This document shows positions 1 through 8,294 of a DNA stretch of 64,000 bases, one piece after another (the first letter of the stretch is position 1; the number at the start of each line of letters is the position of its first letter). A program made the translations under genes and the position numbers. The notes beneath the pieces are model-generated. The model saw only the letters and a list, made by a program, of their open reading frames with translations, was not told the origin of the DNA and made no database searches. The stretch is from Endobugula sp965225895 (GTDB lineage Bacteria > Pseudomonadota > Gammaproteobacteria > Pseudomonadales > Cellvibrionaceae): the NCBI GenBank assembly GCA_965225895.1, contig CBDDBR010000011.1, forward strand, positions 1,860,001 to 1,924,000, given 5' to 3'.

Positions 1-355
1 CATGACTTAATACAATCTCATCATCAGCTGTACACAACTCACTTAGGCCATGGGCAATCATATTCAGGCCTGCGGTAGCCCCCGAGGTAAACACAATATT
101 TTGTGCACTACTCGCACCTAAAAAATCTGCAGTAAGTTGACGAGTACGCAATACCCTATGCGTTGCTTCACGCGCTAAACGATGACTGGCACGCTGAGCA
201 TTGCCATTATGATGAAGATAAAAGTGAGTAATCGCATCAAGCACACATTGCGGCTTTTGTGTGGTTGATGCGTTATCAAGATAGATGAGCTGTTGATTTT
301 CTGGCTGACCAAAAAGAGGAAACTGCGCTTTAAATTGCTGCGGATCAAACGACAT
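1..355 (-). CDS. Class V aminotransferase / cysteine desulfurase (N-terminal part, runs off window)
   Basis: The first 118 codons are visible on the minus strand and the gene continues past base 1. The product starts MSFDPQQFKAQFPLF and carries the family's early YLDNAST segment and a later FTSGATAGLN segment, which in class V PLP enzymes form part of the cofactor pocket. These motifs fit the SufS/CsdA group, which takes sulfur from cysteine as an enzyme persulfide. The active-site lysine and cysteine lie outside the window, so CsdA, SufS and another class V aminotransferase cannot be separated. The start is only 6 bases after the trpC stop, so it may be co-transcribed with the trp genes. A tcdA (csdL) homologue, often linked to csdA, lies at 14.8 kb. 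Confidence 0.8.
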   Translation of the reverse strand, partial: MSFDPQQFKAQFPLFGQPENQQLIYLDNASTTQKPQCVLDAITHFYLHHNGNAQRASHRLAREATHRVLRTRQLTADFLGASSAQNIVFTSGATAGLNMIAHGLSELCTADDEIVLSH

Positions 356-361
356 AAATAA

Positions 362-1159
362 TTATGATGCAAACATAGCTGCCAACTGCTGACCCGGGTC
401 ATCGGCACGCATAAAGGCTTCGCCGACTAAGAAACTATTCACTTGATGATCACGCATCGATTGCACATGCTCAACAGTATGAATACCACTTTCGGTAACA
501 ACAATACGTTCATCACCAATATTATTGAGTAACTCATAGGTTGTATCTAACCGTGTTTCAAATGTATGTAAATTACGATTATTAATACCGATTAAACGAT
601 TGGGCAATGTAAGCGCAATCTCAAGCTCTTTTGCATCATGTACTTCGATCAGCACATCCATACCTAGGCTCTTTGCTAAGTCATTCAAGGTGGCTAATGT
701 TGTTGCATCAAGTGCAGCTACAATAAGCAAGATACAATCAGCACCCATCGCGCGCGCTTCATAAACTTGATAAGGATCAACAATAAAATCTTTACGAATA
801 ACAGGTAAGTTAACGGCACTTCTTGCATCCATCAAATACTGATCGGCACCTTGAAAAAAATCAACGTCCGTTAATATTGATAAACAAGCCGCACCTGCCG
901 CCTCGTAACTTTTTGCAATATCCACAGGGTGAAAAGGATCACGAATAACACCTTGGCTTGGCGATGCTTTTTTAATTTCTGCAATAATTGCCGATTGTTT
1001 TTCGGCCAATTTACGCTCCATTGATTGCACAAATCCACGACAAGCCGATTGCTCGCCTGCACGTGCTTTTAATGTATCAATAGATACTTGCTGGCTTCTC
1101 TCTGCCACTTCTTCAAATTTTCTGGCAATAATTTTTTTTAATACTGTCGGGGTGGACAT
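362..1159 (-). CDS. trpC: Indole-3-glycerol phosphate synthase
   Basis: Catalyses ring closure of carboxyphenylamino-deoxyribulose phosphate to indole-3-glycerol phosphate in cytoplasmic tryptophan synthesis. The 265-residue product is a monofunctional TrpC. It shows the signature IAEIKKASPSQG, then IRKDFIVDPYQVYEARAMGAD, GINNRNLHTFE and a C-terminal VTESGI followed by FLVGEAFM, all typical phosphate-binding and catalytic segments of the TIM barrel. A start two codons upstream exists (1165), but there AAGGA directly abuts the ATG. The start at 1159 has AAGGA six bases upstream and gives the family-like N-terminus. It is the last gene of a trpG-trpD-trpC run. Confidence 0.97.
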   Translation of the reverse strand: MSTPTVLKKIIARKFEEVAERSQQVSIDTLKARAGEQSACRGFVQSMERKLAEKQSAIIAEIKKASPSQGVIRDPFHPVDIAKSYEAAGAACLSILTDVDFFQGADQYLMDARSAVNLPVIRKDFIVDPYQVYEARAMGADCILLIVAALDATTLATLNDLAKSLGMDVLIEVHDAKELEIALTLPNRLIGINNRNLHTFETRLDTTYELLNNIGDERIVVTESGIHTVEHVQSMRDHQVNSFLVGEAFMRADDPGQQLAAMFAS

Positions 1160-1197
1160 AACCATTCCTTAAAAACAATAATCATCAACAAACATCA

Positions 1198-2235
1198 TTA
1201 CGATGATGCTTGGCATTCTGTAAACGCGGCAAGCTCTTGAATTTTCGCTTTTGCTAAACCACTGCCGATGGCGTCTTCTGCCATACGCACACCTTCTTCT
1301 AACGAGCTTGCTATACCCGCTACATACACAGCAGCACCCGCATTAAATGCAATAATATCGGCGGCCTTATGGGATGCAGGCGTTGTTCGCGATCCTAAAG
1401 CATCATTAATTAATGCCAGCGATTCTTCGGCAGACGCGACCGATAAACCATCTAAATTGACACATGATAAACCAACATCTTCGGGTGATACGCTATATTC
1501 TTTGACTTCGCCATTATTTAATTCGGCCACATGTGTACTGCCCGACAAAGTAAATTCATCCAAACCATCGCTGGCATGTACTACCATGACATGCTCGCTG
1601 CCTAATTTGCACAATACCTCGGCCATAGGGCGACATAAACTCGCACTAAATACGCCGATTACCTGGTGCTTAACACCCGCAGGGTTTGTCATAGGCCCAA
1701 GCATATTAAAAATAGTACGCATGGCCAATTCTTTACGCGGGCCAATAGCATATTTCATTGCACTATGATGAGCGGGAGCAAACATAAAACCCACACCAAC
1801 GGTTTCGACACAGGTAGCCACTTGCTCAGGCGAAATATTTAAACATACACCCGCTGCTTCGAGTACATCAGCACTGCCTGTAGAACTAGAAATAGAACGG
1901 TTGCCATGTTTAGCAACTTGCCCACCACATGCCGCTACAACAAACGATGCCGCGGTAGACACATTAAATAAATGTGCACCATCACCCCCTGTACCACAGG
2001 TATCAACAAGGGTATGAGCATTGATGCTCACTGGTGTTGCCAATTCACGCATCACTTGTGCTGCACCCGTAATTTCATCAACCGTTTCACCTTTCATACG
2101 CAAGGCAACAAGAAAACCACCTATTTGCGCTTCGGTTGCCGCACCCGTCATAATTTGACGCATAACGTCGGCCATTTCTGTTTGTTGCAAATTTTTCTTT
2201 TCTACAACACGACTGATTGCTTCTTGAATATTCAT
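1198..2235 (-). CDS. trpD: Anthranilate phosphoribosyltransferase
   Basis: Transfers phosphoribose from PRPP to anthranilate in tryptophan synthesis. The 345-residue protein has the N-terminal helical domain (MNIQEAISRVVEKKNL), the glycine-rich PRPP loop DTCGTGGDG, the HGNRSISSSTGSADVLEA segment that contacts anthranilate and metal, and FMFAPAHHSAMK. These are diagnostic of TrpD. An in-frame ATG three codons upstream (2244) is possible; 2235 was preferred because it matches the family's usual N-terminus. It starts 16 bases after the trpG stop and is followed by trpC, consistent with a trpGDC operon. Confidence 0.97.
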   Translation of the reverse strand: MNIQEAISRVVEKKNLQQTEMADVMRQIMTGAATEAQIGGFLVALRMKGETVDEITGAAQVMRELATPVSINAHTLVDTCGTGGDGAHLFNVSTAASFVVAACGGQVAKHGNRSISSSTGSADVLEAAGVCLNISPEQVATCVETVGVGFMFAPAHHSAMKYAIGPRKELAMRTIFNMLGPMTNPAGVKHQVIGVFSASLCRPMAEVLCKLGSEHVMVVHASDGLDEFTLSGSTHVAELNNGEVKEYSVSPEDVGLSCVNLDGLSVASAEESLALINDALGSRTTPASHKAADIIAFNAGAAVYVAGIASSLEEGVRMAEDAIGSGLAKAKIQELAAFTECQASS

Positions 2236-2250
2236 GTTACGCATGCTCGC

Positions 2251-2838
2251 TTAGGCTTGATATAACTGTAAAAAATTATCGAGTAATTGATGACCATGGT
2301 CGGTCAAAATAGATTCAGGGTGAAATTGCACACCTTCTACAGCAAGCTCACGGTGTTTAACACCCATAATTTCATCAATAGAACCATCTGCATTTTGAGT
2401 CCATGCGGTAATTTCTAAACACGCAGGTAAGGTATTTTTATCGATAACTAACGAGTGATAACGCGTGGCATTAAAGGGGCTAGGCAAACCTGTAAAAACA
2501 CCCGTGTTATTATGATACACAGGCGATACTTTTCCGTGCATCACTTTTGATGCGCGTACAATTTGACCACCAAATGCTTGGCCTATACTTTGGTGCCCCA
2601 AGCAAATACCAAGTACAGGGCGCTTACCTGAAAAATATTCCACAGCGTCTAAAGAGATACCCGCTTTATCTGGTGTGCAAGGGCCTGGCGAAATCACTAC
2701 ATAGGCAGGATCTTCTGCTTCTATATCTGCAACTGTCACTTCATCATTACGCACCACTTTTACATCGGCTTTGAGTTCGCCAAAGTATTGCACTACGTTG
2801 TATGTAAAAGAGTCGTAGTTGTCGACCATTAATAACAT
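2251..2838 (-). CDS. trpG: Anthranilate synthase component II (glutamine amidotransferase)
   Basis: Releases ammonia from glutamine for TrpE during anthranilate synthesis; it may also serve the para-aminobenzoate branch, as in many pseudomonad relatives. The 195-residue class I amidotransferase has MVDNYDSFTYN at the N-terminus, the oxyanion segment ISPGPCTPD, the nucleophile elbow GICLGHQ (Cys79 by my count), and the His-Glu pair in GVQFHPESILT near the C-terminus, so the triad is intact. The start at 2838 has AGGT seven bases upstream. A small membrane-protein gene separates it from trpE. Confidence 0.96.
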   Translation of the reverse strand: MLLMVDNYDSFTYNVVQYFGELKADVKVVRNDEVTVADIEAEDPAYVVISPGPCTPDKAGISLDAVEYFSGKRPVLGICLGHQSIGQAFGGQIVRASKVMHGKVSPVYHNNTGVFTGLPSPFNATRYHSLVIDKNTLPACLEITAWTQNADGSIDEIMGVKHRELAVEGVQFHPESILTDHGHQLLDNFLQLYQA

Positions 2839-2869
2839 AATAAAACCTATTTCTATTTATTGCGTGTAT

Positions 2870-3160
2870 TTATTTTTCGTCATTACTGCCAACCGCCCAG
2901 TCGACCAATAAGCGTTCGCCTATTTTCCATATTGCGTAAAACAATACACTCACAAACGCATTAAGTACTAATTGCCCTAGCTGTTGGGCTGCACCTTCTT
3001 GTATTGCCATTACGCCAAATTCATTAATAAAACTAATATTGGCTTTAAAGACTAAAAATAAATTTACTGAAAAATAACCAAAACCTAAAAAACTTAATGT
3101 CATCAACAATAAAATAATAACGGGAGAGCCAACTAGAAAATGAATTATTTTTTTTCTCAT
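2870..3160 (-). CDS. Small two-helix membrane protein in the trp cluster (unknown)
   Basis: I do not recognise this 96-residue protein. It begins MRKKIIHFLVGSPVI and has one strong hydrophobic segment at about residues 8-36, and a second weaker one near residues 64-82 before a charged tail (WAVGSNDEK), so it is probably an inner-membrane protein with two helices. An ATG four codons upstream (3172) is possible, but GGAG lies six bases before the ATG at 3160, which decides the start. It lies between trpE and trpG on the same strand, 31 bases before trpG, so it is likely co-transcribed; nothing in the sequence ties it to tryptophan metabolism. Confidence 0.7.
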   Translation of the reverse strand: MRKKIIHFLVGSPVIILLLMTLSFLGFGYFSVNLFLVFKANISFINEFGVMAIQEGAAQQLGQLVLNAFVSVLFYAIWKIGERLLVDWAVGSNDEK

Positions 3161-3237
3161 TTTATACTCCATTGATTACCATTTTTATTACACTGACTGC
3201 GACTGAATAATGCTTTATTTTTATAACACTTTATTTT

Positions 3238-4713
3238 TTACAGTACTTTATCTACCGCTCGAAAGAGTGCGCGTGCCTTATTCATGGTTTCTTTCCACTC
3301 AAGTGCAGGGATTGAATCCGCAACAACGCCCGCACCTGCCTGCACATAAATTTTACCGTTTTTAATCACCGCCGTGCGTATTGCAATAGCCGTATCCATA
3401 TTGCCATTCCATGCCATATAACCAACCGCGCCACCATAAATCCCGCGCTTTTCTGTTTCTAACTCGTCGATAATTTCCATGGCTCTAATTTTAGGCGCAC
3501 CCGATAATGTACCCGCAGGTAACGCGGCTCGCAATACATCCATTGCACTCAAGCCGTCACGTAATTGACCCGTCACGTTTGATGTAATATGCATAACATG
3601 CGAGTAACGCTCTACAATCATTTTTTCTGAAAGCTCAACGCTGCCAATATTTGCCACACGCCCCACATCATTACGTCCTAAATCAATAAGCATTAGATGT
3701 TCTGCAATTTCTTTAGGATCTGCTAACAACTCTTGCTCTAGCGCCTGATCTTCGGCTTCGGTATGGCCGCGACGACGCGTGCCCGCAATAGGGCGAACCG
3801 TGACTTCATTGTCTTCAAGGCGAGCTAAAATTTCGGGGCTAGAACCCACAATTTGATGATCACCCAAATCGACAAAATACATATAAGGCGATGGGTTTAA
3901 ACTGCGCAATGCGCGATATAAATTTAATGGCTCCGCATCAAAGTCCATTGATAAACGCTGTGACACAACCACTTGCATGGTATCACCCGCTAACACGTAA
4001 TCTTTAATACGATTCACCGAGTCACTAAACGCTGGCTCACCTGTATGTGAGGTAAATAATTGCTCGGCTTGATCTTCTGCCTGTAAATTAATTGCGGGTA
4101 AATCAGGCATGGGTTGTTGTAGTTGTTGCCCAAACGCATCAAGGCGTTCTTGCGCTAATGCATAGGCATTATCAACATCGGGGTTTACCATAATGACAAA
4201 ATTTAATGTGCCCGATAAATTATCAAAAATTAAGATCTCGTCCGATACCATCAATAAAATATCGGGATGGCCTATCACGTCTTCGCTCACACCCGCTTTT
4301 AATTTTGGCTCTACATAGCGTACACAATCGTAACTAAAATAACCGACTAAGCCACCATGAAAACGCGGCAAATTTTCGAGCTCTGGTGCGCGATAGCGCG
4401 ATTTAAATGTTTCTACAAAGGCTAAAGGATCGCTAACCGAATGTGTTTCTGTAACCTTACCATCGACTTCGATAGTCACTTGGTCACCATTGGCTTTTAA
4501 TAAGGTGCGACATGGCAAGCCTAAAATAGAATAACGCCCCCATTTTTCGCCCCCTTGAACGGACTCAAATAAATAAGAGTAAGGGCCTTTGGCCAATTTA
4601 ATATACGCCGATAGCGGAGTTTCTAAATCAGCTAAGAACTCTCGCATCACTGGGATACGATTGAAGCCTTGCGATGCTAATTGCGAGAAATTTTCAGGGG
4701 TCATGACGTTCAT
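3238..4713 (-). CDS. trpE: Anthranilate synthase component I
   Basis: Converts chorismate plus ammonia (from TrpG) to anthranilate, the committed and feedback-inhibited step of tryptophan synthesis. The 491-residue protein has the N-terminal regulatory half with LAKGPYSYLFESVQGGEKWGR, which resembles the tryptophan-binding LLES region. The chorismate-binding half shows VVSQRLSMDFD, SPYMYFVDLG, GSSPEILAR, PIAGTRRRG, LIDLGRNDVGRVA, AGTLSGAPKIRAMEII and GGAVGYMAWNGNMDTAI. It lies 88 bases after gph, as in the pseudomonad rpe-gph-trpE order. I found no tryptophan-codon leader peptide upstream. A second ATG three codons in (4704) is an alternative start. Confidence 0.97.
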   Translation of the reverse strand: MNVMTPENFSQLASQGFNRIPVMREFLADLETPLSAYIKLAKGPYSYLFESVQGGEKWGRYSILGLPCRTLLKANGDQVTIEVDGKVTETHSVSDPLAFVETFKSRYRAPELENLPRFHGGLVGYFSYDCVRYVEPKLKAGVSEDVIGHPDILLMVSDEILIFDNLSGTLNFVIMVNPDVDNAYALAQERLDAFGQQLQQPMPDLPAINLQAEDQAEQLFTSHTGEPAFSDSVNRIKDYVLAGDTMQVVVSQRLSMDFDAEPLNLYRALRSLNPSPYMYFVDLGDHQIVGSSPEILARLEDNEVTVRPIAGTRRRGHTEAEDQALEQELLADPKEIAEHLMLIDLGRNDVGRVANIGSVELSEKMIVERYSHVMHITSNVTGQLRDGLSAMDVLRAALPAGTLSGAPKIRAMEIIDELETEKRGIYGGAVGYMAWNGNMDTAIAIRTAVIKNGKIYVQAGAGVVADSIPALEWKETMNKARALFRAVDKVL

Positions 4714-4801
4714 TCTAATTAGTAATGGGGTTTATTATGGGCGATAAGTTCGTCTTACCGCTATGTATTATTCGCTAATATTTTCCACGGGTCACAATGT
4801 A

Positions 4802-5482
4802 TTAGGCAATAAGCTCGGCCAACGAGCTAACAATCATATCAGGCTGCTCATCTTCTATTGGCCTACCGTGATTATAACCGTAATTTACCGCAACTACGGG
4901 AATTCCTGCTCGCCGCGCGGCTTCAACATCATTATATGAATCCCCCACCATCAGCGAGGCGTTAATCGCACAACCAAGCTGAGAAGCACAATGCAATAAT
5001 GGCTCAGGGTCGGGCTTACGCTGCGGTAAATCATCTCCACCTAAAATAGCGCTAAAAAAATGTTCAATCTCGAACAGTGACAATATAGGCGGTACAAATT
5101 CACGCGGCTTATTGGTCACAATCGCCATTGGGATTTTATGCTCATGCAAAGCTCGCAAGCATTCAAGAACACCGTCATAGAGTACGGTATTTACCGCACA
5201 ATGCTGTTTATAGTGTACTTTAAAGCGCGTTAAATTTTTTTCTACACTATGGCTGTCACTCGCATAGCCGCTATGCTGTAATGCCCGCTCCACCAATTTT
5301 GCAGCACCATTACCGACCCATGATCGCACGGTAGATTCATCAACCGTTGGCAATGCTAAATCTGCCAACATACCGTTGGTTGCAAAAGCAATATCAGGCA
5401 CACTATCAATCAAGGTGCCATCTAAATCAAACATCACTAGTGCGGGCATCTGCTTACCGCATAGCTGCTGTAGTTTATGCAT
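4802..5482 (-). CDS. gph: Phosphoglycolate phosphatase, HAD family
   Basis: Dephosphorylates 2-phosphoglycolate, which forms during repair of 3'-phosphoglycolate DNA ends. The 226-residue HAD hydrolase has motif I FDLDGTLIDS (nucleophile Asp plus the acid two residues on), motif II VTNKP, the lysine segment LPQRKPDPEPLL and motif III MVGDSYNDVEAARRAGI. The cap insertion between motifs I and II is of the Gph type. The reading frame is open to a TTG at 5488, but the ATG at 5482 was preferred; a shorter start at 5449 is possible. It lies 15 bases from rpe and upstream of trpE, the usual order in this lineage. Confidence 0.93.
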   Translation of the reverse strand: MHKLQQLCGKQMPALVMFDLDGTLIDSVPDIAFATNGMLADLALPTVDESTVRSWVGNGAAKLVERALQHSGYASDSHSVEKNLTRFKVHYKQHCAVNTVLYDGVLECLRALHEHKIPMAIVTNKPREFVPPILSLFEIEHFFSAILGGDDLPQRKPDPEPLLHCASQLGCAINASLMVGDSYNDVEAARRAGIPVVAVNYGYNHGRPIEDEQPDMIVSSLAELIA

Positions 5483-5497
5483 AGACAAGCGGCATCA

Positions 5498-6169
5498 CTA
5501 CTTAACGCTGGCTAATTGCGCACGCATAGCATCAATCGTTGTTTTATAATCATCAGATCCAAAAATAGCTGAGCCTGCAACAAAGGTATCTGCACCCGCC
5601 GCTGCAATTTCAGCAATATTATCTACTGTCACGCCGCCATCAATTTCTAAACGCGTATCTAAGCCTAGCGCATCAATCGCTGCACGCGCTTCGCGTAATT
5701 TATCTAATGTGTAAGGAATAAATTTTTGCCCGCCAAAACCTGGATTTACTGACATTAATAGCAGCATATCAAGCTGCGGCAGTACATGCTTAACAACCTC
5801 TAATGGCGTCGCTGGGTTTAATACCAAGCCAGCTTTGCAGCCTTTTTCTTTGATGAGCTGAATTGAGCGATCAATATGGCGTGATGCTTCAGGGTGAAAC
5901 GTAATATAGCTTGCGCCTGCATCGGCAAACATACCTATAAGATCATCCACAGGATCAACCATTAAATGCACGTCAATTGGTGCGGTAACACCATGTTTAC
6001 GCAGTGCTGAACACACCATAGGCCCAATGGTTAGGTTTGGTACGTAGTGATTATCCATTACATCAAAATGTACAATATCGGCACCTGCAGCGAGAACAGA
6101 ATCAACCTCTTCACCTAAACGTGCGAAATTAGCGGATAAAATAGACGGTGCGATAGAAAATGGCTGCAT
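5498..6169 (-). CDS. rpe: Ribulose-phosphate 3-epimerase
   Basis: Interconverts ribulose 5-phosphate and xylulose 5-phosphate in the pentose phosphate pathway. The 223-residue TIM-barrel protein shows IAPSILSANFARLGEEV, the metal-ligand segments HFDVMDNHYVPN and DVHLMV, then LLMSVNPGFGGQKFI (catalytic loop) and LEIDGGV with a C-terminal AGSAIFGSDDY, all diagnostic. The start has GGGAA about four bases upstream. It is the first gene of the minus-strand run rpe-gph-trpE; the region between it and the divergent gene at 6275 must hold the promoter. Confidence 0.97.
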   Translation of the reverse strand: MQPFSIAPSILSANFARLGEEVDSVLAAGADIVHFDVMDNHYVPNLTIGPMVCSALRKHGVTAPIDVHLMVDPVDDLIGMFADAGASYITFHPEASRHIDRSIQLIKEKGCKAGLVLNPATPLEVVKHVLPQLDMLLLMSVNPGFGGQKFIPYTLDKLREARAAIDALGLDTRLEIDGGVTVDNIAEIAAAGADTFVAGSAIFGSDDYKTTIDAMRAQLASVK

Positions 6170-6274
6170 AATATTCCCGATATGTGGCTAAAAAACAATG
6201 TTATTCAATAAACAACCATTGTAATTCATAACTTTACGACAAACCATGTTCATTCGGTGGTCTACACTATTTAT

Positions 6275-7366
6275 ATGAATAGATTTGATCGCACACGTAC
6301 TATTATCCGCCTCATCATATGGAGCACATTGACTCTATGGTCTGCACACGGCTGGGCACAAGCCACCGAAGAGACAAGCGATAATGACGATACGCCTACT
6401 ACACAAACGGAAAACACCCCTCCCCAAGCACCAAGACCACGTTACCCTTCAAATACTCGCCAACAAATGGAGATGCTAGCAAGCCAGCTAGACAATAAAG
6501 AAACCACCCAGTGGATCAATAATGGTGAGGATACATTTTTAGCCATATGGAATGCTGATCGTACAGGAGATGCCAAAGGCGCTATTCTTATCATTCATGC
6601 CGAAGGGGAGCACCCCGCATGGCCTCAAACCACACGACCACTGCACGACACACTCCCTGATTATGGTTGGGCCACCATGGCCGTACACTTACCCAATCCG
6701 TATCACACCCCCATTCCCCAACGCACACTCGCAACCAGATCAACCGTGAACAATAATGGCGATACAGCCACAGAAGCAGAAGCAGAAGCAGAAGCAGAAG
6801 CAGAACTTTCCACTGCGCCACCACAAGACACAACACTTAATACGACACCCAGCACAACATCCAACACAATAGATATTGAAGCGACTAGCAGTGATCGACT
6901 TGCCGCTGCTTTACAGTTTTTACATGACAAAGGGCAATTCAATATTATTCTTATGGGCAGCGGCATAGGTGCCATACGCACACACCATTTTATAAAAAGC
7001 ATCACCCCAATTGTTACGGATAAAAATCTGAGAGAAAAATTAGAAAAACCTATTCAGGCATCTATTATTTTTAATGCACGCAATCAATTACCAAAAGACA
7101 ACAATGCCTTTGATGAATGGTTTTTCGACCCAGAAATCCCTGTGTTAGATATTTATACTGCGAGTGATGTGCGCAATAAAAAAGAGGCTGCCTACAGGAA
7201 AATTTTAGGTAAAAGAAAAAGAGCCATTAAACATGACCAAATAAAAATAGTGAGCATTAATCATGAAACATCATGGCAAGAGAATATTTTGTCACGTCGC
7301 ATTCGCAGCTTTTTAGAGGCTAATTTAAAAGGTATTGAAGTGAATAAAAACAAAAAGAATAATTAA
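6275..7366 (+). CDS. DUF3530 family exported alpha/beta-hydrolase-like protein
   Basis: A 363-residue protein with an N-terminal signal peptide (RLIIWSTLTLWSAHGWA, ending near residue 28), a low-complexity acidic and proline-rich linker, and the DUF3530 pattern: RQQMEMLASQL, FLAIWNADRTGDAKGAILIIHAEGEHPAWP, then LPDYGWATMAVHLPNPY and FNIILMGSGIGA. DUF3530 proteins resemble alpha/beta hydrolases, and the GSGIG segment sits where the nucleophile elbow would be; the activity is unknown. A pure Glu-Ala repeat is encoded by a hexanucleotide array at 6773-6805. An upstream in-frame ATG at 6257 exists, but the start at 6275 gives a clean signal peptide. It is divergent from rpe. Confidence 0.8.
   Translation: MNRFDRTRTIIRLIIWSTLTLWSAHGWAQATEETSDNDDTPTTQTENTPPQAPRPRYPSNTRQQMEMLASQLDNKETTQWINNGEDTFLAIWNADRTGDAKGAILIIHAEGEHPAWPQTTRPLHDTLPDYGWATMAVHLPNPYHTPIPQRTLATRSTVNNNGDTATEAEAEAEAEAELSTAPPQDTTLNTTPSTTSNTIDIEATSSDRLAAALQFLHDKGQFNIILMGSGIGAIRTHHFIKSITPIVTDKNLREKLEKPIQASIIFNARNQLPKDNNAFDEWFFDPEIPVLDIYTASDVRNKKEAAYRKILGKRKRAIKHDQIKIVSINHETSWQENILSRRIRSFLEANLKGIEVNKNKKNN
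6773..6805 (+). repeat. In-frame hexanucleotide repeat (GAAGCA)x5 plus GAA
   Basis: Five perfect GAAGCA copies followed by GAA encode alternating Glu-Ala in the linker of the DUF3530 protein. A gain or loss of one unit keeps the reading frame, so the linker length could vary between strains by replication slippage. Confidence 0.9.
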
Positions 7367-7389
7367 TACGCAGCCATTAAACACAAGCC

Positions 7390-8174
7390 TTAGCCCCATT
7401 CTTTAACAATACCTGCCACTCCCGCTAACAACAATAGAACGCCAAAAATACGATAAAATCGTACGGTATCTGTCGTCATCAAATAAGCATGTAAACGCAA
7501 ACCAATTACATGACCAACAGCCGCGCAAGGTAGCAACCAAAGATGATGTATGAGTTGCAAATCAACACCGTAATATATAAATGAGCTCATTTTAATAACC
7601 ACTAAAATAAACCACAGTACAAACAAGGTATCTCGCAATTGCTCTTTAGCTACATGCCGAGAACATGTTGCCGCAATCAGCGGAGCACCGATTAACGACG
7701 TGCCACTCACATAACCACCTAACATCAAGAAAAAAACATCAAATACATTATTGTTGCTTTGAAACGGTTTATTCAACACATACGACAATGCATATAGCAC
7801 AATGATTGTAAAAATAATCAGGCTCATAATTTCTGACGGCAATGTCAATAAACCAAAAACGCCTATCATTTTAGGTACAATCATAATACCTAGCGAACGA
7901 CGCAAAAACACCCAATCCACTGTTGAAGCAACAGACACATTATTAGAAAAAGCTTCGCGCTTTTTTTACGTTGATTTTGGTAAACCGTGAGCAATGAAAA
8001 GAATAATAGGTGAACAGCAATAATCGGTAAAAACACCAAAGGCTGATTATCAATTAACAATAAGAAAGGCAACGCAAACACAGCGCCACCAAAACCAAAG
8101 CCCGACCGAACAATACCGCTCCACACAAATAACAAAGCGATAAGAAGGTATTGATATACCTCTAAATCTACCAT
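7390..8174 (-). pseudogene. TSUP (TauE/SafE) family membrane transporter, frameshifted
   Basis: Two adjacent minus-strand reading frames together make one TSUP permease. The N-terminal part (8174 to about 7961) begins MVDLEVYQYLLIALLFVW and includes SGFGFGGAVFALPFLL, the conserved first repeat. The C-terminal part continues as TVDWVFLRRSLGI and includes GGYVSGTSLIGAPLI, the second repeat. The frames switch at a run of seven T at 7961-7967 (seven A on the coding strand). Removing one A gives a continuous protein through QNQRKKREAFSNNV. TSUP proteins export sulfite or organosulfonates or move other small anions; the substrate here is unknown. The break could be a true mutation, slippage at the homopolymer, or a sequencing error. 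Confidence 0.8.
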
Positions 8175-8294
8175 CGATATCTCAACTAACTACAAAAATG
8201 ACAAAAAGATAACTATAAGAATGACGACAAGAACGGAACACGAAATAGCACGCAAGCAACCTGAATTTTATTAACTAAAAGAACCATAAAAGCG

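Noticed and set aside
1268..1768. 166-codon plus-strand frame opposite trpD
   Set aside because: It lies wholly antisense to a well-conserved enzyme gene, has no family resemblance and no ribosome-binding site.
4714..4801. Possible tryptophan attenuator upstream of trpE
   Set aside because: No leader ORF with tandem Trp codons and no terminator stem with T tract in the 88-base gap.
7961..7967. Programmed -1 ribosomal frameshift at the TSUP A7 run
   Set aside because: The zero-frame codons before the shift are preceded by T, so the P-site tRNA would re-pair poorly, and no stimulatory hairpin or internal SD was obvious. Mutation or sequencing error is simpler.
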